A stretch of 64,000 nt of DNA from Streptomyces composti (GTDB taxonomy: Bacteria > Actinomycetota > Actinomycetes > Streptomycetales > Streptomycetaceae), in the NCBI RefSeq assembly GCF_012034205.1, contig NZ_JAATEM010000009.1:121123-185122 (forward strand). The letters run 5' to 3'. This document shows, in pieces, positions 1 through 9,282 of the stretch. Position 1 is the first letter of the stretch. Each line of letters opens with the position of its first letter. The notes under the pieces are model-generated. The model ran no database searches. It saw only the letters and a list, made by a program, of their open reading frames with translations, and was not told the DNA's origin. A program made the position numbers and the translations under genes.

Positions 1-392
1 CCGGCCGGGTCGGCGCTGCAGTCGTCGATGATGTGGATCTCGTTGGGCAGCCTGCTCTGTGCGAGCAGGGAGCGCATGCCCTGCTCGAACATCACCGGGT
101 CCTCGTTGTAGATCGGGATGACCGCGGTGACCCAGCACTCCTCGAGGTACTGCAGTTCCTCGCGGCCCGCCTTGGCGGGACGGTAGAAGAGGGCGCCGAA
201 CATCTTCAGGCCCAGCAGGCCCATGGCGCCCATGGAGTACAGGTGCAGCGAGTCGGAGTCGAGCCGGGTGGCGATGACGGCGGCGATGGCGATGAAGAAG
301 AGGTACGAGACCTTCAGGTGCCGTCGTTTGCGATGGGCTCGGCGCCCGTCGGAGTCGACGGCTCCGGGTATGTACGTATCCTCAGTCGTCAC
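1..392 (-). CDS. Family 2 glycosyltransferase, hyaluronan/cellulose-synthase-like (partial, 3' end outside window)
   Basis: Processive-type sugar transferase at the membrane that would polymerise a nucleotide-activated sugar. About 130 N-terminal residues are visible: a basic stretch (RRAHRKRRHLK), a hydrophobic segment (VSYLFFIAIAAVIATRL), a second hydrophobic segment, then the GT2 entry motif VTAVIPIYNEDPVMF and the DDCSADP nucleotide-binding aspartates. The GTG start at 392 overlaps the stop of the upstream sugar dehydrogenase (GTGA), so the two are translationally coupled. Such synthases use UDP-GlcA/UDP-GlcNAc-type donors, and the neighbour would make a uronic acid donor. The exact polymer cannot be told from this fragment. 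Confidence 0.8.
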   Translation of the reverse strand, partial: MTTEDTYIPGAVDSDGRRAHRKRRHLKVSYLFFIAIAAVIATRLDSDSLHLYSMGAMGLLGLKMFGALFYRPAKAGREELQYLEECWVTAVIPIYNEDPVMFEQGMRSLLAQSRLPNEIHIIDDCSADPA

Positions 393-1660
393 AGCTTGAC
401 CACCCGGGGATGATCGGAGGTCTTTCCGCGGGTGTCGAACAGCTTGCGGGCGCGGTCGGCCAGCATGTCCAGGTCGATCTCCCGGTGGGGCTGGAGCAGG
501 ATGGTGAGGTCGGCGGCCCCGGCGGCGGCCAGGTAGTCGCCGGCGCGCTCGATCGTCTCGCCCCCGACGGTCCAGTGTTCGACGTGCGGGTCGAAGTAGA
601 CCAGGTCGGCGCCGCGCGCGATCAGGTTCTCGGCGACCGCGAGGGCGGGGCTCTCGCGCTGGTCGGAGATGTCCGGCTTGTAGGTGACGCCGACCAGCAG
701 CACCCGGGAGCCGCGGACCGCCTTGCCCTCGTCGTTGAGCAGGTCGGCGGCGCGGTTGACCACGTGCACGGGCATGCGCTGGTTGATCTCCTGCGCCAGC
801 TCCACGAAGCGGAACGGGATGCCGAGCGAACGCACCTTGTAGGACAGGTAGTTGGGGTCGATCGGGATGCAGTGCCCGCCGACGCCGGGCCCGGGGTAGA
901 AGGGCGCGAAGCCGAACGGCTTGGTGGAGGCGCAGCGGATGGCGTCCCACAGGTCCACGCCGATCTCCCGGCAGAACATCGACATCTCGTTGACGAGGGC
1001 GATGTTGACGTGCCGGTAGGTGTTCTCCAGCAGCTTGGCCATCTCGGCCTCACGGGTGCCCTTGGCCTTGACCACGCGGGCCACGAAGCGCTCGTAGAGG
1101 GCGCGGGCGGCCTTGGTGCAGTCGGCGGTGACGCCGCCGACGACCTTGGGGGTGTTCTCCAGGCCGAAGGAGGCGTTGCCCGGGTCGATGCGCTCGGGCG
1201 AGAAGGCGAGGTGGAAGTCCCGGCCGGCCTTGAGGCCGCCGGCCTCGAGGCGGGGGCGGACCACCTCGTCGGTGGTGCCCGGGTAGGTGGTGGACTCCAG
1301 CACGACGAGGGTGCCCGGCCTGAAGTGGGTGGCGATGTCCTCGACCGCGGCGTGCACGGCACCGAGGTCCGGGGAGCCGTACTCGGTGAGCGGGGTGGGC
1401 ACGCAGACGACGACGGCGGCGGCTTCGGCGATCTCCTCGGGCCGGTCGGACGCGCGGAAGCCCTGCTCGAGCATCGAGGCGACCTCGGCGTCGGTGATGT
1501 CGTCCACGTGCGAGCGGCCGCTGTTGAGACCGTCGACCACCTGGCGGCTGCGGTCGAGGCCGACCACCTTCAGTCCGGCTGCGGCGGCGGAGCGGGCCAA
1601 CGGCAGCCCCACGTAGCCGAGTCCGACAACGACAAGATCCGTCGTGGAGGATCTGCTCAC
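389..1660 (-). CDS. Nucleotide sugar (UDP-hexose/UDP-HexNAc) 6-dehydrogenase
   Basis: NAD-dependent four-electron oxidation of a UDP-sugar C6 to the uronic acid, in the cytoplasm. The sequence shows the Rossmann motif GLGYVGLPLA near the N-terminus, the SPERIDPG segment, and the catalytic cysteine in GVGGHCIPIDPNY. The GGHCIPxDP form is usual for UDP-GlcNAc/ManNAc dehydrogenases (WecC/WbpA type), while classical UDP-glucose dehydrogenases carry GGSCFPKD, so an amino-sugar substrate is a real possibility. About 423 residues. I chose the GTG at 1660 because it overlaps the upstream remnant's stop (GTGA) and begins directly before VSRSSTTDLVVVGLGYVG. Coupled to the GT2 synthase downstream. Confidence 0.88.
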   Translation of the reverse strand: MSRSSTTDLVVVGLGYVGLPLARSAAAAGLKVVGLDRSRQVVDGLNSGRSHVDDITDAEVASMLEQGFRASDRPEEIAEAAAVVVCVPTPLTEYGSPDLGAVHAAVEDIATHFRPGTLVVLESTTYPGTTDEVVRPRLEAGGLKAGRDFHLAFSPERIDPGNASFGLENTPKVVGGVTADCTKAARALYERFVARVVKAKGTREAEMAKLLENTYRHVNIALVNEMSMFCREIGVDLWDAIRCASTKPFGFAPFYPGPGVGGHCIPIDPNYLSYKVRSLGIPFRFVELAQEINQRMPVHVVNRAADLLNDEGKAVRGSRVLLVGVTYKPDISDQRESPALAVAENLIARGADLVYFDPHVEHWTVGGETIERAGDYLAAAGAADLTILLQPHREIDLDMLADRARKLFDTRGKTSDHPRVVKL

Positions 1661-2709
1661 GACACCATTCCCCAACCCCGTTGCTCGGCCACGAGCAGGC
1701 CGCACGCGGGCAGCGCGAGCCCCGGCTCGTCCTTGCGCCGGGTGATCATCAGGCTCCCCGTGGACGGGGTGAACGTGGCCGCCACCAGCTCCCTGTTCGA
1801 ATCCAGGGCGAGGCCCACCCGCGCGTCATCGGGCAGCCGCGGCCCCGACTCGGTCCACCGGGCCCCGCCGACTCCTGCTCGGCCGGATACGCGGCGAAGG
1901 CCCCGACCGCTCGCCGACCGCTGGGCCGGCACGGTGCAGTCGTGCCCCCCGGTCAGACAGCGCACGGCACGCACGGGCCCCGGCCCGGCCGCCGCGAACA
2001 GCGCCACGGGCTTCTCCCCCGGCCGCCGGCGCACAACGCCCCGCCCGCGTCCGTGAAGAAGGCGGTCGTACGCTCCGCCGACGTGGCCGGCGCACACGAC
2101 GTCCCCGGCTCCACACCGGCGTCGGTCCCCTCCCCCGGCACCGGGCGCTTCCCCGCCTCCTCCTGACGCCAGTGCAGCAGCCTCCCCGCCTCGGCCCCGT
2201 ACAGCTCCACCCGGCCCGACTCTCCGGTGACGGCGGCCAGGTGCCCCTGCACGTCCTCTCCCCCGAGACCGGCCCAGGCCCCCGGCCGCCCTTCTCCTTC
2301 CGGGCGAGCAGGCTCACCCCGCCGTTGTTGTTCCGCACGAAGACATGGGCCCGCCCCTGGGCGTCCACGGCCACGGCAGGAGTCGCCGTCCTGCCTCCCT
2401 TGTCGTCCGGATGCCCCACGGGGGCGGAGTCCAGCGCCGCAAGCCAGGGCCGGAAGTGGGTCGAGTGCACCAGCCCCGCCTCCCCGGAGACGGTGGGCCG
2501 CCAGGCCACCGGATGCGTGTACCGGTCGGGGCCCTGCCCGAGGGCCGCCCCCGGCAGCAGCCGCTGCGGCCCGCCGGCCCTCCGCGGCGACTCCCAGGGT
2601 CCGCCAGGAGCAAGCTCCGCTCGGCACGGCACGGCGTCGTCCGACGGCAACAGACGACGAGGCGGCCGTCCCGACCGCACAGAAGCCAGTCGCCGTTCAC
2701 CCGTCTCAC
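1657..2709 (-). pseudogene. Frameshifted, N-truncated beta-propeller/lectin-like remnant (PIG-L-associated type)
   Basis: Coding-quality protein sequence hops between reading frames. Segments include NGDWLLCGRDGRLVVC (about 2700-2640, one frame), YTHPVAWRPTVSGEAGLVHS to VFVRNNNGGVSLLARKE (about 2530-2290, second frame), GHLAAVTGESGRVELYGAEA to TTAFFTDAGG (about 2280-2040, third frame) and PVALFAAAGPGPVRAVRC through to the stop at 1657 (back to the first frame). Repeats of the kind GRAHVFVRNNNGGV resemble bladed modules seen at the C-terminus of secreted Streptomyces PIG-L deacetylases. The catalytic N-terminal part is absent because a plus-strand gene begins at 2790. The last segment still overlaps the dehydrogenase start. 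Either a decayed gene or a stretch of sequencing indels. Confidence 0.65.
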
Positions 2710-2789
2710 CCTGAAGGGCCCGTCGCCGCGGCCGTCCCGCCGGGCTCGGGAGCCGCGCGCCGCTCACGTTCCGTGCGACGCTGGGCCGT

Positions 2790-3161
2790 ATGGACGACGC
2801 TGCTGCTCTGCTGGTCATGGTCGATGCCGCCAATGTGGTCGGCTCCGTGCCGGACGGATGGTGGCGGGACCGGCGGGGGGCCGCGGAGCGGTTGCGGGAC
2901 CGTCTGGCGGCGGCGGGGCTGCCGGGGCACGAGGGGCCGGTGGAGATCGTGATGGTGGTGGAAGGGGCGGCGAAGGGGGTGGCTCCGGTGCCGGGCGTGC
3001 AGGTGGAGGAGGCGCCGGGGAGCGGGGACGATCACATCGTGCGGCTGGTGGCACAGGCCGCGGGGCGGCGGGTGCTGGTGGTCACGGCCGACCGCGACCT
3101 CCGGCGCCGGGTGTCGGAACTCGGCGCGGAGGTCACGGGCCCGCGATCGGTGCGCGGCTGA
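2790..3161 (+). CDS. NYN/PIN-like domain protein (often labelled NTP pyrophosphohydrolase)
   Basis: A 123-residue protein with the start VMVDAANVVGS and PDGWWRDR, an internal acidic/glycine loop (GSGDDHIVRL), and a C-terminal VLVVTADRDLRRRVSELGA. This arrangement of conserved aspartates (D in MVDAANV, D in GDDHI, D in TADRDL) is that of PIN/NYN-fold RNases such as the YacP group. Public databases commonly call these actinobacterial proteins NTP pyrophosphohydrolases without experimental support. The ATG at 2790 begins directly before the conserved motif. Convergent with the amino acid permease 21 bp downstream. The assignment to a nuclease fold is an inference. Confidence 0.7.
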   Translation: MDDAAALLVMVDAANVVGSVPDGWWRDRRGAAERLRDRLAAAGLPGHEGPVEIVMVVEGAAKGVAPVPGVQVEEAPGSGDDHIVRLVAQAAGRRVLVVTADRDLRRRVSELGAEVTGPRSVRG

Positions 3162-3181
3162 TCCGGAGGGGTCAGCGGCTG

Positions 3182-4696
3182 TCAGGGACCGGGCCTGCCG
3201 GACCGGCCCGGTGCCGCCGTCTGCCCCTCCCTGGCGAGGCGGCTGTGGCCGCGGCTGTAGAGGAAGTAGACGACGATGCCGATCGCCATCCAGATGGCGA
3301 ACCGCACCCAGGTCTCGGCCGGGAGGTTCAGCATCAGCCACAGAGAGGCGGCGACGGAGACCAGCGGCAGGAACGGGACCCACGGCGTGCGGAAGGAACG
3401 CGGCAGGTCGGGGCGGGTCCGGCGGAGGATGACCACGCTGATCGCGACGATCACGAAGGCGAACAGCGTGCCGATGTTCACCAGTGCCGCCAGCTCGTTC
3501 AGCGGGGTGAAGCCGGCGAGCACCGCGATCAGCACACCGAGCAGGATGGTCGGGCGGTGCGGGGTCTTGAAGCGCGGGTGGACCCGGGAGAAGAACCGCG
3601 GCAGCAGCCCGTCGCGGCTCATGGCGAAGAAGACCCGGGTCTGGCCGAGCAGCAGGATCATGCAGACGGTCGTCAGGCCGACCGCGGCGCCGAAGCTGAT
3701 GAAGCCGGCGAACCAGGGATGCCCGGTGGCCTTGAATGCGTCGGCGAGCGGCGCGTCCACGGACAGCTCGCTGTAGTGCTGCATTCCGGTGACGACGATG
3801 GACACCAGCACGTACAGCGCGGTGCAGATGAACAGCGAGCCGAGGATGCCGCGGGGCATGTCGCGCTGAGGGTTCCTGGTCTCCTCGGCGGCGGTGGCGA
3901 CGATGTCGAAGCCGATGAACGCGAAGAACACGACCGAGGCGGCCGTGAAGATGCCCATGACGCCGAAGTTCGCCGGCGCCCAGCCGAACATCAGCTGGAT
4001 CAGGGGCGCGTCGAGGCTCTGCCCCGCCTCCACGGGCTGCGACTCGGGGATGAAGGGCTTGTAGTTGCTGGAGGTGATGAAGAACGCGCCGGCGATGATC
4101 ACGACGAGGACGACGGTCACCTTGATGGCGACGACGATCGAGGTGACCCGGGCGGAGAGCTTCATGCCGAGGACGAGGATGCCGGTGAGGACCAGCACCA
4201 GCCCGGCCGCGAGGATGTCGAAGCCGAAGACGTCGGAGCCTTCCCGGCTGCCCAGGTAGGCGGGCATCTCCCAGCCCGCGTTGCCCATCAGCGACTGGAT
4301 GTAGCCCGACCAGCCGACGGCCACCACCGCCGTACCGAGCGCGAACTCCAGGACGAGGTCCCAGCCGATGATCCACGCGGGCAGCTCACCGAGGGACGCG
4401 TACGAGAACGTGTAGGCGGAGCCCGCCACCGGGACGGTGGAGGCGAACTCGGCGTAGCAGAGCGCGGCGAGCGCGCAGACCACTCCGGCCACCACGAAGG
4501 CCAGGGCCACCGCGGGCCCGGCGTTGTTCTTGGCGACCGTGCCGGTGAGGACGAAGATGCCGGTGCCGATGATGACACCGACGCCGAAGACGGTCAGATC
4601 GAGCGCGGACAAGGACTTCTTGAGCGCGTGCTCTGGCTCCTCGGTGTCGAGGATCGACTGCTCGACGTTCTTCGTCCTGAAGAGGGGGCTGGTCAC
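3182..4696 (-). CDS. APC-family amino acid permease (cationic amino acid transporter type)
   Basis: Cytoplasmic membrane uptake protein of about 504 residues with roughly 12 hydrophobic segments. The first segment has the APC hallmark VFGVGVIIGTGIFVLTG, and GSAYTFSYASLGELPAWIIG follows in TM3-TM4. The C-terminal portion (LPAETWVRFAIWMAIG) matches the YfnA/CAT group with extra helices. The longest open frame starts at 4795, but I place the start at GTG 4696 (VTSPLFRTKNVEQ) because it alone has a good ribosome site, GGGAGG five bases upstream. Upstream ATGs at 4717 and 4726 lack one. Substrate cannot be assigned from sequence. Confidence 0.87.
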   Translation of the reverse strand: MTSPLFRTKNVEQSILDTEEPEHALKKSLSALDLTVFGVGVIIGTGIFVLTGTVAKNNAGPAVALAFVVAGVVCALAALCYAEFASTVPVAGSAYTFSYASLGELPAWIIGWDLVLEFALGTAVVAVGWSGYIQSLMGNAGWEMPAYLGSREGSDVFGFDILAAGLVLVLTGILVLGMKLSARVTSIVVAIKVTVVLVVIIAGAFFITSSNYKPFIPESQPVEAGQSLDAPLIQLMFGWAPANFGVMGIFTAASVVFFAFIGFDIVATAAEETRNPQRDMPRGILGSLFICTALYVLVSIVVTGMQHYSELSVDAPLADAFKATGHPWFAGFISFGAAVGLTTVCMILLLGQTRVFFAMSRDGLLPRFFSRVHPRFKTPHRPTILLGVLIAVLAGFTPLNELAALVNIGTLFAFVIVAISVVILRRTRPDLPRSFRTPWVPFLPLVSVAASLWLMLNLPAETWVRFAIWMAIGIVVYFLYSRGHSRLAREGQTAAPGRSGRPGP

Positions 4697-4779
4697 AGTA
4701 CCTCCCACGCTTGTCATCCTCGACATGATCGAGAGGGGGCGTAGGTCGTATGCCCCGGTACCAGCACCCTCACGCAAAC

Positions 4780-4819
4780 GGGCCGCCCGCGCCACTCATC
4801 ACGGTGGCGGGGGCGGCCC
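4780..4819 (-). terminator. Rho-independent-type hairpin after dxs
   Basis: Two 16-base arms, GGGCCGCCCGCGCCAC at 4780-4795 and its near-perfect complement at 4804-4819 (15 of 16 pair), with an 8-base loop, 35 bp beyond the dxs stop. No U-tract, as is usual in Streptomyces. Confidence 0.7.
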
Positions 4820-4854
4820 GATCGGGCGATCAGGAAAGGCGGAGTGCGCGCGGG

Positions 4855-6777
4855 TCAGTCGCGCGCGGCCTCCACGGAGCCGACCGCGGAGCGCTCGTAC
4901 CGGCCGTCCAGCTTGGCGACCAGGCCGGTGACCTGCCGGGCGATGTCCGGCGCGGTCAGGCCGATCTCGGCGAGCACCTCGGCGCGGGAGGCGTGGTCGA
5001 GGAAGCGCGGCGGGATGCCGAAGTCACGCAGCGGGACGTCGACGCCGGTGTCGCGCAGCGCCTGGGCGATGGCGCAGCCGACTCCGCCGACCCGCGAGTT
5101 GTCCTCCACGGTGACGACGACGCGGTGCTTCTCGGCGAGCGGAGCCATCGCCTCGTCCACCGGCTTGACCCAGCGCGGGTCGACGACGGTGGTGGAGATG
5201 CCCTGCTTGTCGAGCAGCTCGGCGACCTCCAGGCACATCGGCGCCAGGGCGCCGACGGAGACCAGCAGCACGTCCGGGGTGTCGGTGCCGGGCTCGCGCA
5301 GCACGTCCATGCCGCCCACGCGGCCCACGGCCGGGACGGCGGGTCCGACGGCGCCCTTGGAGAAGCGCACCACGGTCGGCGCGTCGTCCACCTCGACGGC
5401 CTCCCGCAGCTGGGCGCGCACCTGGTCGGCGTCGCGCGGGGCGGCCAGCCGCAGGCCGGGGACGACCTGCAGGATGGACATGTCCCACATGCCGTTGTGC
5501 GAGGGGCCGTCGGTGCCGGTGACGCCGGCCCGGTCCAGCACGAACGTCACGCCGCACTTGTGCAGGGCGACATCCATCAGCACCTGGTCGAAGGCGCGGT
5601 TGAGGAAGGTGGCGTAGACGGCGAAGACCGGGTGCACGCCCGCGTGGGCGAGGCCGGCCGCGGAGACGGCGCCGTGCTGCTCGGCGATGCCGACGTCGTA
5701 GACCCGGTCGGGGAAACGCTTGGCGAACCTGTCCAGGCCGACCGGCTGGAGCATGGCCGCGGTGATGGCGACGATGTCCTCGCGCTCCTCGCCCAGCTTG
5801 ACCATCTCGTCGCCGAAGACGGAGGTCCAGTCGGCGCCTGCGGTGGCGATGGGCAGCCCGGTGTCGGGGTGGATCTTGCCGACGGCGTGGAACCGGTCGG
5901 CCTCGTCCTGGAGGGCGGGCTGGTAGCCGCGGCCCTTCTCGGTGAGGCAGTGCACGATCACCGGGCCGTTGAACCGCTTGGCGCGGGCCAGGGCGGACTC
6001 CAGGGCCTCGATGTCGTGCCCGTCGATCGGGCCGACGTACTTCAGGCCCAGGTCCTCGAACATGCCCTGCGGGGCGATGAAGTCCTTCAGGCCCTTCTTG
6101 GCGCCGTGCAGGGTGTCGTAGAGCGGGCGGCCGACGACCGGGGTGCGCTCCAGGAGGTCCTTGGTGCGGGCCAGGAAACGCTCGTAGCCGTCGGTGGTGC
6201 GCAGGGTCGCCAGGTGGTTCGCCAGGCCGCCGATGGTGGGCGCGTAGGAGCGCTCGTTGTCGTTGACGACGATGACCAGCGGGCGGTCCTTGGCGTCGGC
6301 GATGTTGTTCAGCGCCTCCCAGGCCATGCCGCCGGTCAGGGCGCCGTCGCCGATCACGGCGACGACGTGGCTGTCGCGCTTCAGGAGCTGGTTGGCCTTG
6401 GCGATGCCGTCGGCCCAGCCGAGCACGGTGGAGGCGTGGCTGTTCTCGATGACGTCGTGCTCGGACTCGGCCTGGGAGGGGTAGCCGGACAGGCCGCCCT
6501 TCATCTTCAGCCGGGAGAAGTCCTGCCGCCCGGTGAGCAGCTTGTGCACGTACGACTGGTGCCCGGTGTCCCAGAGCACCTTGTCCTTCGGCGACTCGAA
6601 GACCCGGTGCAGGGCGATGGTCAGCTCCACCACACCGAGGTTGGGGCCGAGGTGGCCGCCGGTCTTGGAGACCGCGTCGACGAGGAAGGTCCGGATCTCC
6701 TGGGCCAGCTGGGTCAGCTCCTCCTGGCTGAGCCGGTCCAGATCGCGCGGTCCCCTGATGCGGGTCAGCAGCGGCAC
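4855..6777 (-). CDS. dxs: 1-deoxy-D-xylulose-5-phosphate synthase
   Basis: Thiamine-diphosphate enzyme that condenses pyruvate and glyceraldehyde-3-phosphate, the first step of the MEP isoprenoid pathway, in the cytoplasm. The full 640-residue length is normal. Visible features are [18 protein letters not shown] near the N-terminus, the ThDP/Mg motif [27 protein letters not shown], the transketolase pyrimidine-domain region [17 protein letters not shown], and a C-terminal transketolase domain. The ATG at 6777 ([16 protein letters not shown]) is the standard start of actinobacterial Dxs. Monocistronic by appearance: a hairpin follows it and tandem hairpins precede it. Confidence 0.96.
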   Translation of the reverse strand: MPLLTRIRGPRDLDRLSQEELTQLAQEIRTFLVDAVSKTGGHLGPNLGVVELTIALHRVFESPKDKVLWDTGHQSYVHKLLTGRQDFSRLKMKGGLSGYPSQAESEHDVIENSHASTVLGWADGIAKANQLLKRDSHVVAVIGDGALTGGMAWEALNNIADAKDRPLVIVVNDNERSYAPTIGGLANHLATLRTTDGYERFLARTKDLLERTPVVGRPLYDTLHGAKKGLKDFIAPQGMFEDLGLKYVGPIDGHDIEALESALARAKRFNGPVIVHCLTEKGRGYQPALQDEADRFHAVGKIHPDTGLPIATAGADWTSVFGDEMVKLGEEREDIVAITAAMLQPVGLDRFAKRFPDRVYDVGIAEQHGAVSAAGLAHAGVHPVFAVYATFLNRAFDQVLMDVALHKCGVTFVLDRAGVTGTDGPSHNGMWDMSILQVVPGLRLAAPRDADQVRAQLREAVEVDDAPTVVRFSKGAVGPAVPAVGRVGGMDVLREPGTDTPDVLLVSVGALAPMCLEVAELLDKQGISTTVVDPRWVKPVDEAMAPLAEKHRVVVTVEDNSRVGGVGCAIAQALRDTGVDVPLRDFGIPPRFLDHASRAEVLAEIGLTAPDIARQVTGLVAKLDGRYERSAVGSVEAARD

Positions 6778-6951
6778 CCGTGCCTCCTTGCAGTAGAGCT
6801 GATCGAGCTTTTGCCGGGCCTGACGAGTCTAATGTTCCGCTTCCGCGCGCGGACTCCGGGCTGTGCGTCGTACATCACGCGTTCGGCAGTACCCACCATG
6901 CGGCACCTCTACGACTCCCGCAGGGTTCACCAGCGGCCCGCGGGCACGCAC

Positions 6952-6986
6952 GAGCGGCCCGGTGCCGTGAAGGCACCGGGCCGCTC
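6952..6986 (-). terminator. Strong hairpin downstream of the sugar permease operon
   Basis: Perfect 15-base arms (GAGCGGCCCGGTGCC at 6952-6966 and its complement at 6972-6986) around the loop GTGAA. Lies about 90 bp beyond the permease stop at 7074 and before dxs. Confidence 0.8.
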
Positions 6987-7023
6987 GGAGGCTCCCCGGG
7001 GGGTGCGGACACCGTCCGTACGA

Positions 7024-7052
7024 GGCCGGCCCCCGTGCGGGCGGGGCCGGCC
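7024..7052 (-). terminator. Second hairpin of a tandem terminator
   Basis: Perfect 10-base arms GGCCGGCCCC (7024-7033) and GGGGCCGGCC (7043-7052), directly after the permease stop. Forms a tandem pair with the hairpin at 6952-6986. Confidence 0.6.
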
Positions 7053-7073
7053 CGGCACGCACCGGGGGCGGGG

Positions 7074-8366
7074 CTAGGCCCGGCCCGCGGTCTTCTGCGT
7101 CTTGCGGGTGACGGCGTCGATGATGACCGTGGCCAGCAGCACGCCACCGGTGATCATGTACTGGACCGGCGAGGCGATGCCCTCGAGCGCCAGGCCGTAG
7201 GTGATCGAGATGATCACCATCACACCGAGCAGGGCGTCCCAGGTCCGGCCGCGTCCGCCGAACAGCGAGGTACCACCGATCACCGCCGCGGCGATGACGT
7301 TCATCAGGAACTCACCGGTACCGGCGCCCTGGTTCGCGGAGGCGATCTTCGAGGCGACGAACAGACCGCCGATCGCGGCGAACGTACCGGCGATGGCGAA
7401 CACCGAGATGCGCACCAGCTCGACGTTGATACCGGCGCGGCGGGAGGCCTCGACACTGCCGCCGAGCGCGTACACCTTGCGGCCGTACGAGGTGCGGCGG
7501 AGCACGAAGTCGGTGATCACCAGCACCGCGAGGAAGATCACCACGGCCAGCGGCAGGCCCTTGTACTGGTTGAAGACGATCGCCACGGCGAAGGCGACGA
7601 CGGCCAGGAACGCGGTGCGCACCACGATCTCGCTGACCGGCCGGGAGGGCACCCCGGCGGCCTCACGGCGGCGGTTGTCGAAGAACGAGGTGAGGAAGTA
7701 CCCCACGGTGGCGACCAGCGCCAGGCCGTAGGCGGCGGCCACGTCCGAGAAGTAGTAGCTGGTCAGCTTGACGACCAGACCGTCGGAGTCGAGGTTGATG
7801 GTGCCGTTCTCGCCCAGGATCTGGAGCATGAAGCCCTGCCAGAACAGCAGACCGGCCAGGGTCACCGCGAAGGCCGGCACGCCGATGCGGGCGAAGACGA
7901 AGCCGTGGATGGCGCCGGCGGCCGTGCCGGTGAGGATCGCCAGCACCAGGGCCAGCACCTCGTTCATCCCGTGGGTGACGCTGAGCACCGCGAAGGTGGC
8001 GCCGGCGACACCGCTGACCGAGCCGACCGACAGGTCGATCTCGCCGAGCAGCAGGACGAAGACGATACCGACGGCGATCATGCCGGTGCCGACCATGGCG
8101 ATCGACATGTCGGAGAAGTTGCCGGCGGTGAGGAAGTTGGAGTTCAGGCTGGTGAAGATCGCCCAGATGATGAGCAGGCCGACCACGACCGGGAGGGAGC
8201 CCAGGTCACCGGCCTTCATCTTGCGCTTGAACTCGTTGACGTAGCCCTTCAGGCCCTGCTCGCGCACCAGCAGCCGGGGGTCGACGGCGGTGACCGCTGC
8301 GGCCGCCGCCTCGGGGTTCTCCACGACGTGGTCCTCGGCGGGGGTGGTGGTCTTCTCGGTGCTCAT
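7074..8366 (-). CDS. xylH: Sugar ABC transporter permease, XylH type
   Basis: Integral membrane channel subunit of a CUT2-family (ribose/xylose type) importer, 430 residues. After a hydrophilic N-terminus (MSTEKTTTPAEDHVVENPE) it shows about ten hydrophobic segments and the CUT2 signature VFVLLLGEIDLSVGSVSG and AAVIGGTSLFGGRGR. The open frame runs on to 8954, but the true start is ATG 8366, which overlaps the ATPase stop (ATGA). Third gene of the binding protein - ATPase - permease operon. The position next to a ROK regulator matches S. coelicolor xylFGH, where a role in xylose uptake has been reported. The substrate here rests on that similarity. Confidence 0.88.
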   Translation of the reverse strand: MSTEKTTTPAEDHVVENPEAAAAAVTAVDPRLLVREQGLKGYVNEFKRKMKAGDLGSLPVVVGLLIIWAIFTSLNSNFLTAGNFSDMSIAMVGTGMIAVGIVFVLLLGEIDLSVGSVSGVAGATFAVLSVTHGMNEVLALVLAILTGTAAGAIHGFVFARIGVPAFAVTLAGLLFWQGFMLQILGENGTINLDSDGLVVKLTSYYFSDVAAAYGLALVATVGYFLTSFFDNRRREAAGVPSRPVSEIVVRTAFLAVVAFAVAIVFNQYKGLPLAVVIFLAVLVITDFVLRRTSYGRKVYALGGSVEASRRAGINVELVRISVFAIAGTFAAIGGLFVASKIASANQGAGTGEFLMNVIAAAVIGGTSLFGGRGRTWDALLGVMVIISITYGLALEGIASPVQYMITGGVLLATVIIDAVTRKTQKTAGRA

Positions 8367-9145
8367 TTCTTGATCTCCCCATTGGTGCGCGCCGCACGAC
8401 GGGTCACGGCGTTGTCCGTGGCGCCCGTGATGGCGGAGATGATCTCTTCCTGCGAGGTCGACTTGACCTCGAAGACGCCGTTGTTGCGGCCCAGGCGCAG
8501 CACGGCGACCTTGTCCGCCACGGCCTTGACGTCGGCCATGTTGTGGCTGATGAGGATCACCGCGTGGCCGCGCTCGCGCAGGCGCTCCACCAGGTCGAGG
8601 ACCTGGGCGGTCTGCTCGACGCCGAGGGCGGCGGTGGGCTCGTCGAGGATCACCAGCTTGGGCTCGCCGAGCATGGACCGGGCGATGGCCACGACCTGGC
8701 GCTGACCGCCGGAGAGCGAGGCGATCGGGATGCGGACGCTGGGGATGCGGATCGAGAGGGTGTCGAGCAGCTCGCGGGAGCGGCGCTCCATCTCCACCTC
8801 GTCCAGGACGCCGCGGCGGCGGATCTCCCGGCCGAGGAAGAGGTTGCCGACGACATCGATGTTGTCGCACAGCGCGAGGTCCTGGTACACCGTCGCGATG
8901 CCCAGGTTCTGGGCGTCGTGCGGCTTGCTGATCTGGACGGGCTTGCCCTCCCACTCGATGACGCCCTCATCGATGGGATGCACGCCGGCGATCGTCTTGA
9001 CCAGCGTGGACTTTCCGGCACCGTTGTCGCCGACCAGGGCGACCACCTCACCGGCGTGGACCTCAAGCTCGACGTCGGTGAGCGCCTGGACGGCACCGAA
9101 TCGCTTGGAGACCCCGCGCAACGCCAGCACGGGCGTAGCGGACAC
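8363..9145 (-). CDS. xylG: Sugar ABC transporter ATP-binding protein, single-domain XylG type
   Basis: ATPase of the CUT2 importer. One nucleotide-binding domain only, about 260 residues: Walker A GDNGAGKSTLVKTIAG, Q-loop ATVYQDLALCDNID, signature LSGGQRQVVAIARSM, Walker B KLVILDEPTAALG, H-loop LISHNM. Classical RbsA/XylG/MglA proteins carry two such domains in tandem, so this is the short form that probably acts as a homodimer. I place the start at GTG 9145 (VSATPVLALRGVSKRFG), nine bases after GGAG. An in-frame ATG at 9154 abuts the GGAG and has no spacing. Stop overlaps the permease start. Confidence 0.9.
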   Translation of the reverse strand: MSATPVLALRGVSKRFGAVQALTDVELEVHAGEVVALVGDNGAGKSTLVKTIAGVHPIDEGVIEWEGKPVQISKPHDAQNLGIATVYQDLALCDNIDVVGNLFLGREIRRRGVLDEVEMERRSRELLDTLSIRIPSVRIPIASLSGGQRQVVAIARSMLGEPKLVILDEPTAALGVEQTAQVLDLVERLRERGHAVILISHNMADVKAVADKVAVLRLGRNNGVFEVKSTSQEEIISAITGATDNAVTRRAARTNGEIKK

Positions 9146-9282
9146 GTGAACCATCTCCTTCGCCGCCTGACCCGGCGGGAGGTTGTGCAGAAGTTTTCGG
9201 GGGGTGTTCCGACCGGCGCCCCGCGTAGCTTGCGGGGCTGGTGTGTGCGGGGCGCCGGCGGAGACTCGGGGCAGCGGGTCCC

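Noticed and set aside
33..413. 126-residue plus-strand frame at the left edge
   Set aside because: Antisense to the GT2 synthase, whose minus-strand frame has a clear start overlap and GT2 motifs.
2790..3161. Toxin of a VapBC-type pair
   Set aside because: No antitoxin-sized gene adjacent; the neighbour upstream is a decayed remnant on the other strand.
7074..8954. 626-residue version of the sugar permease
   Set aside because: The first 196 codons are a shadow of the ATPase gene; the real start overlaps the ATPase stop (ATGA at 8366).
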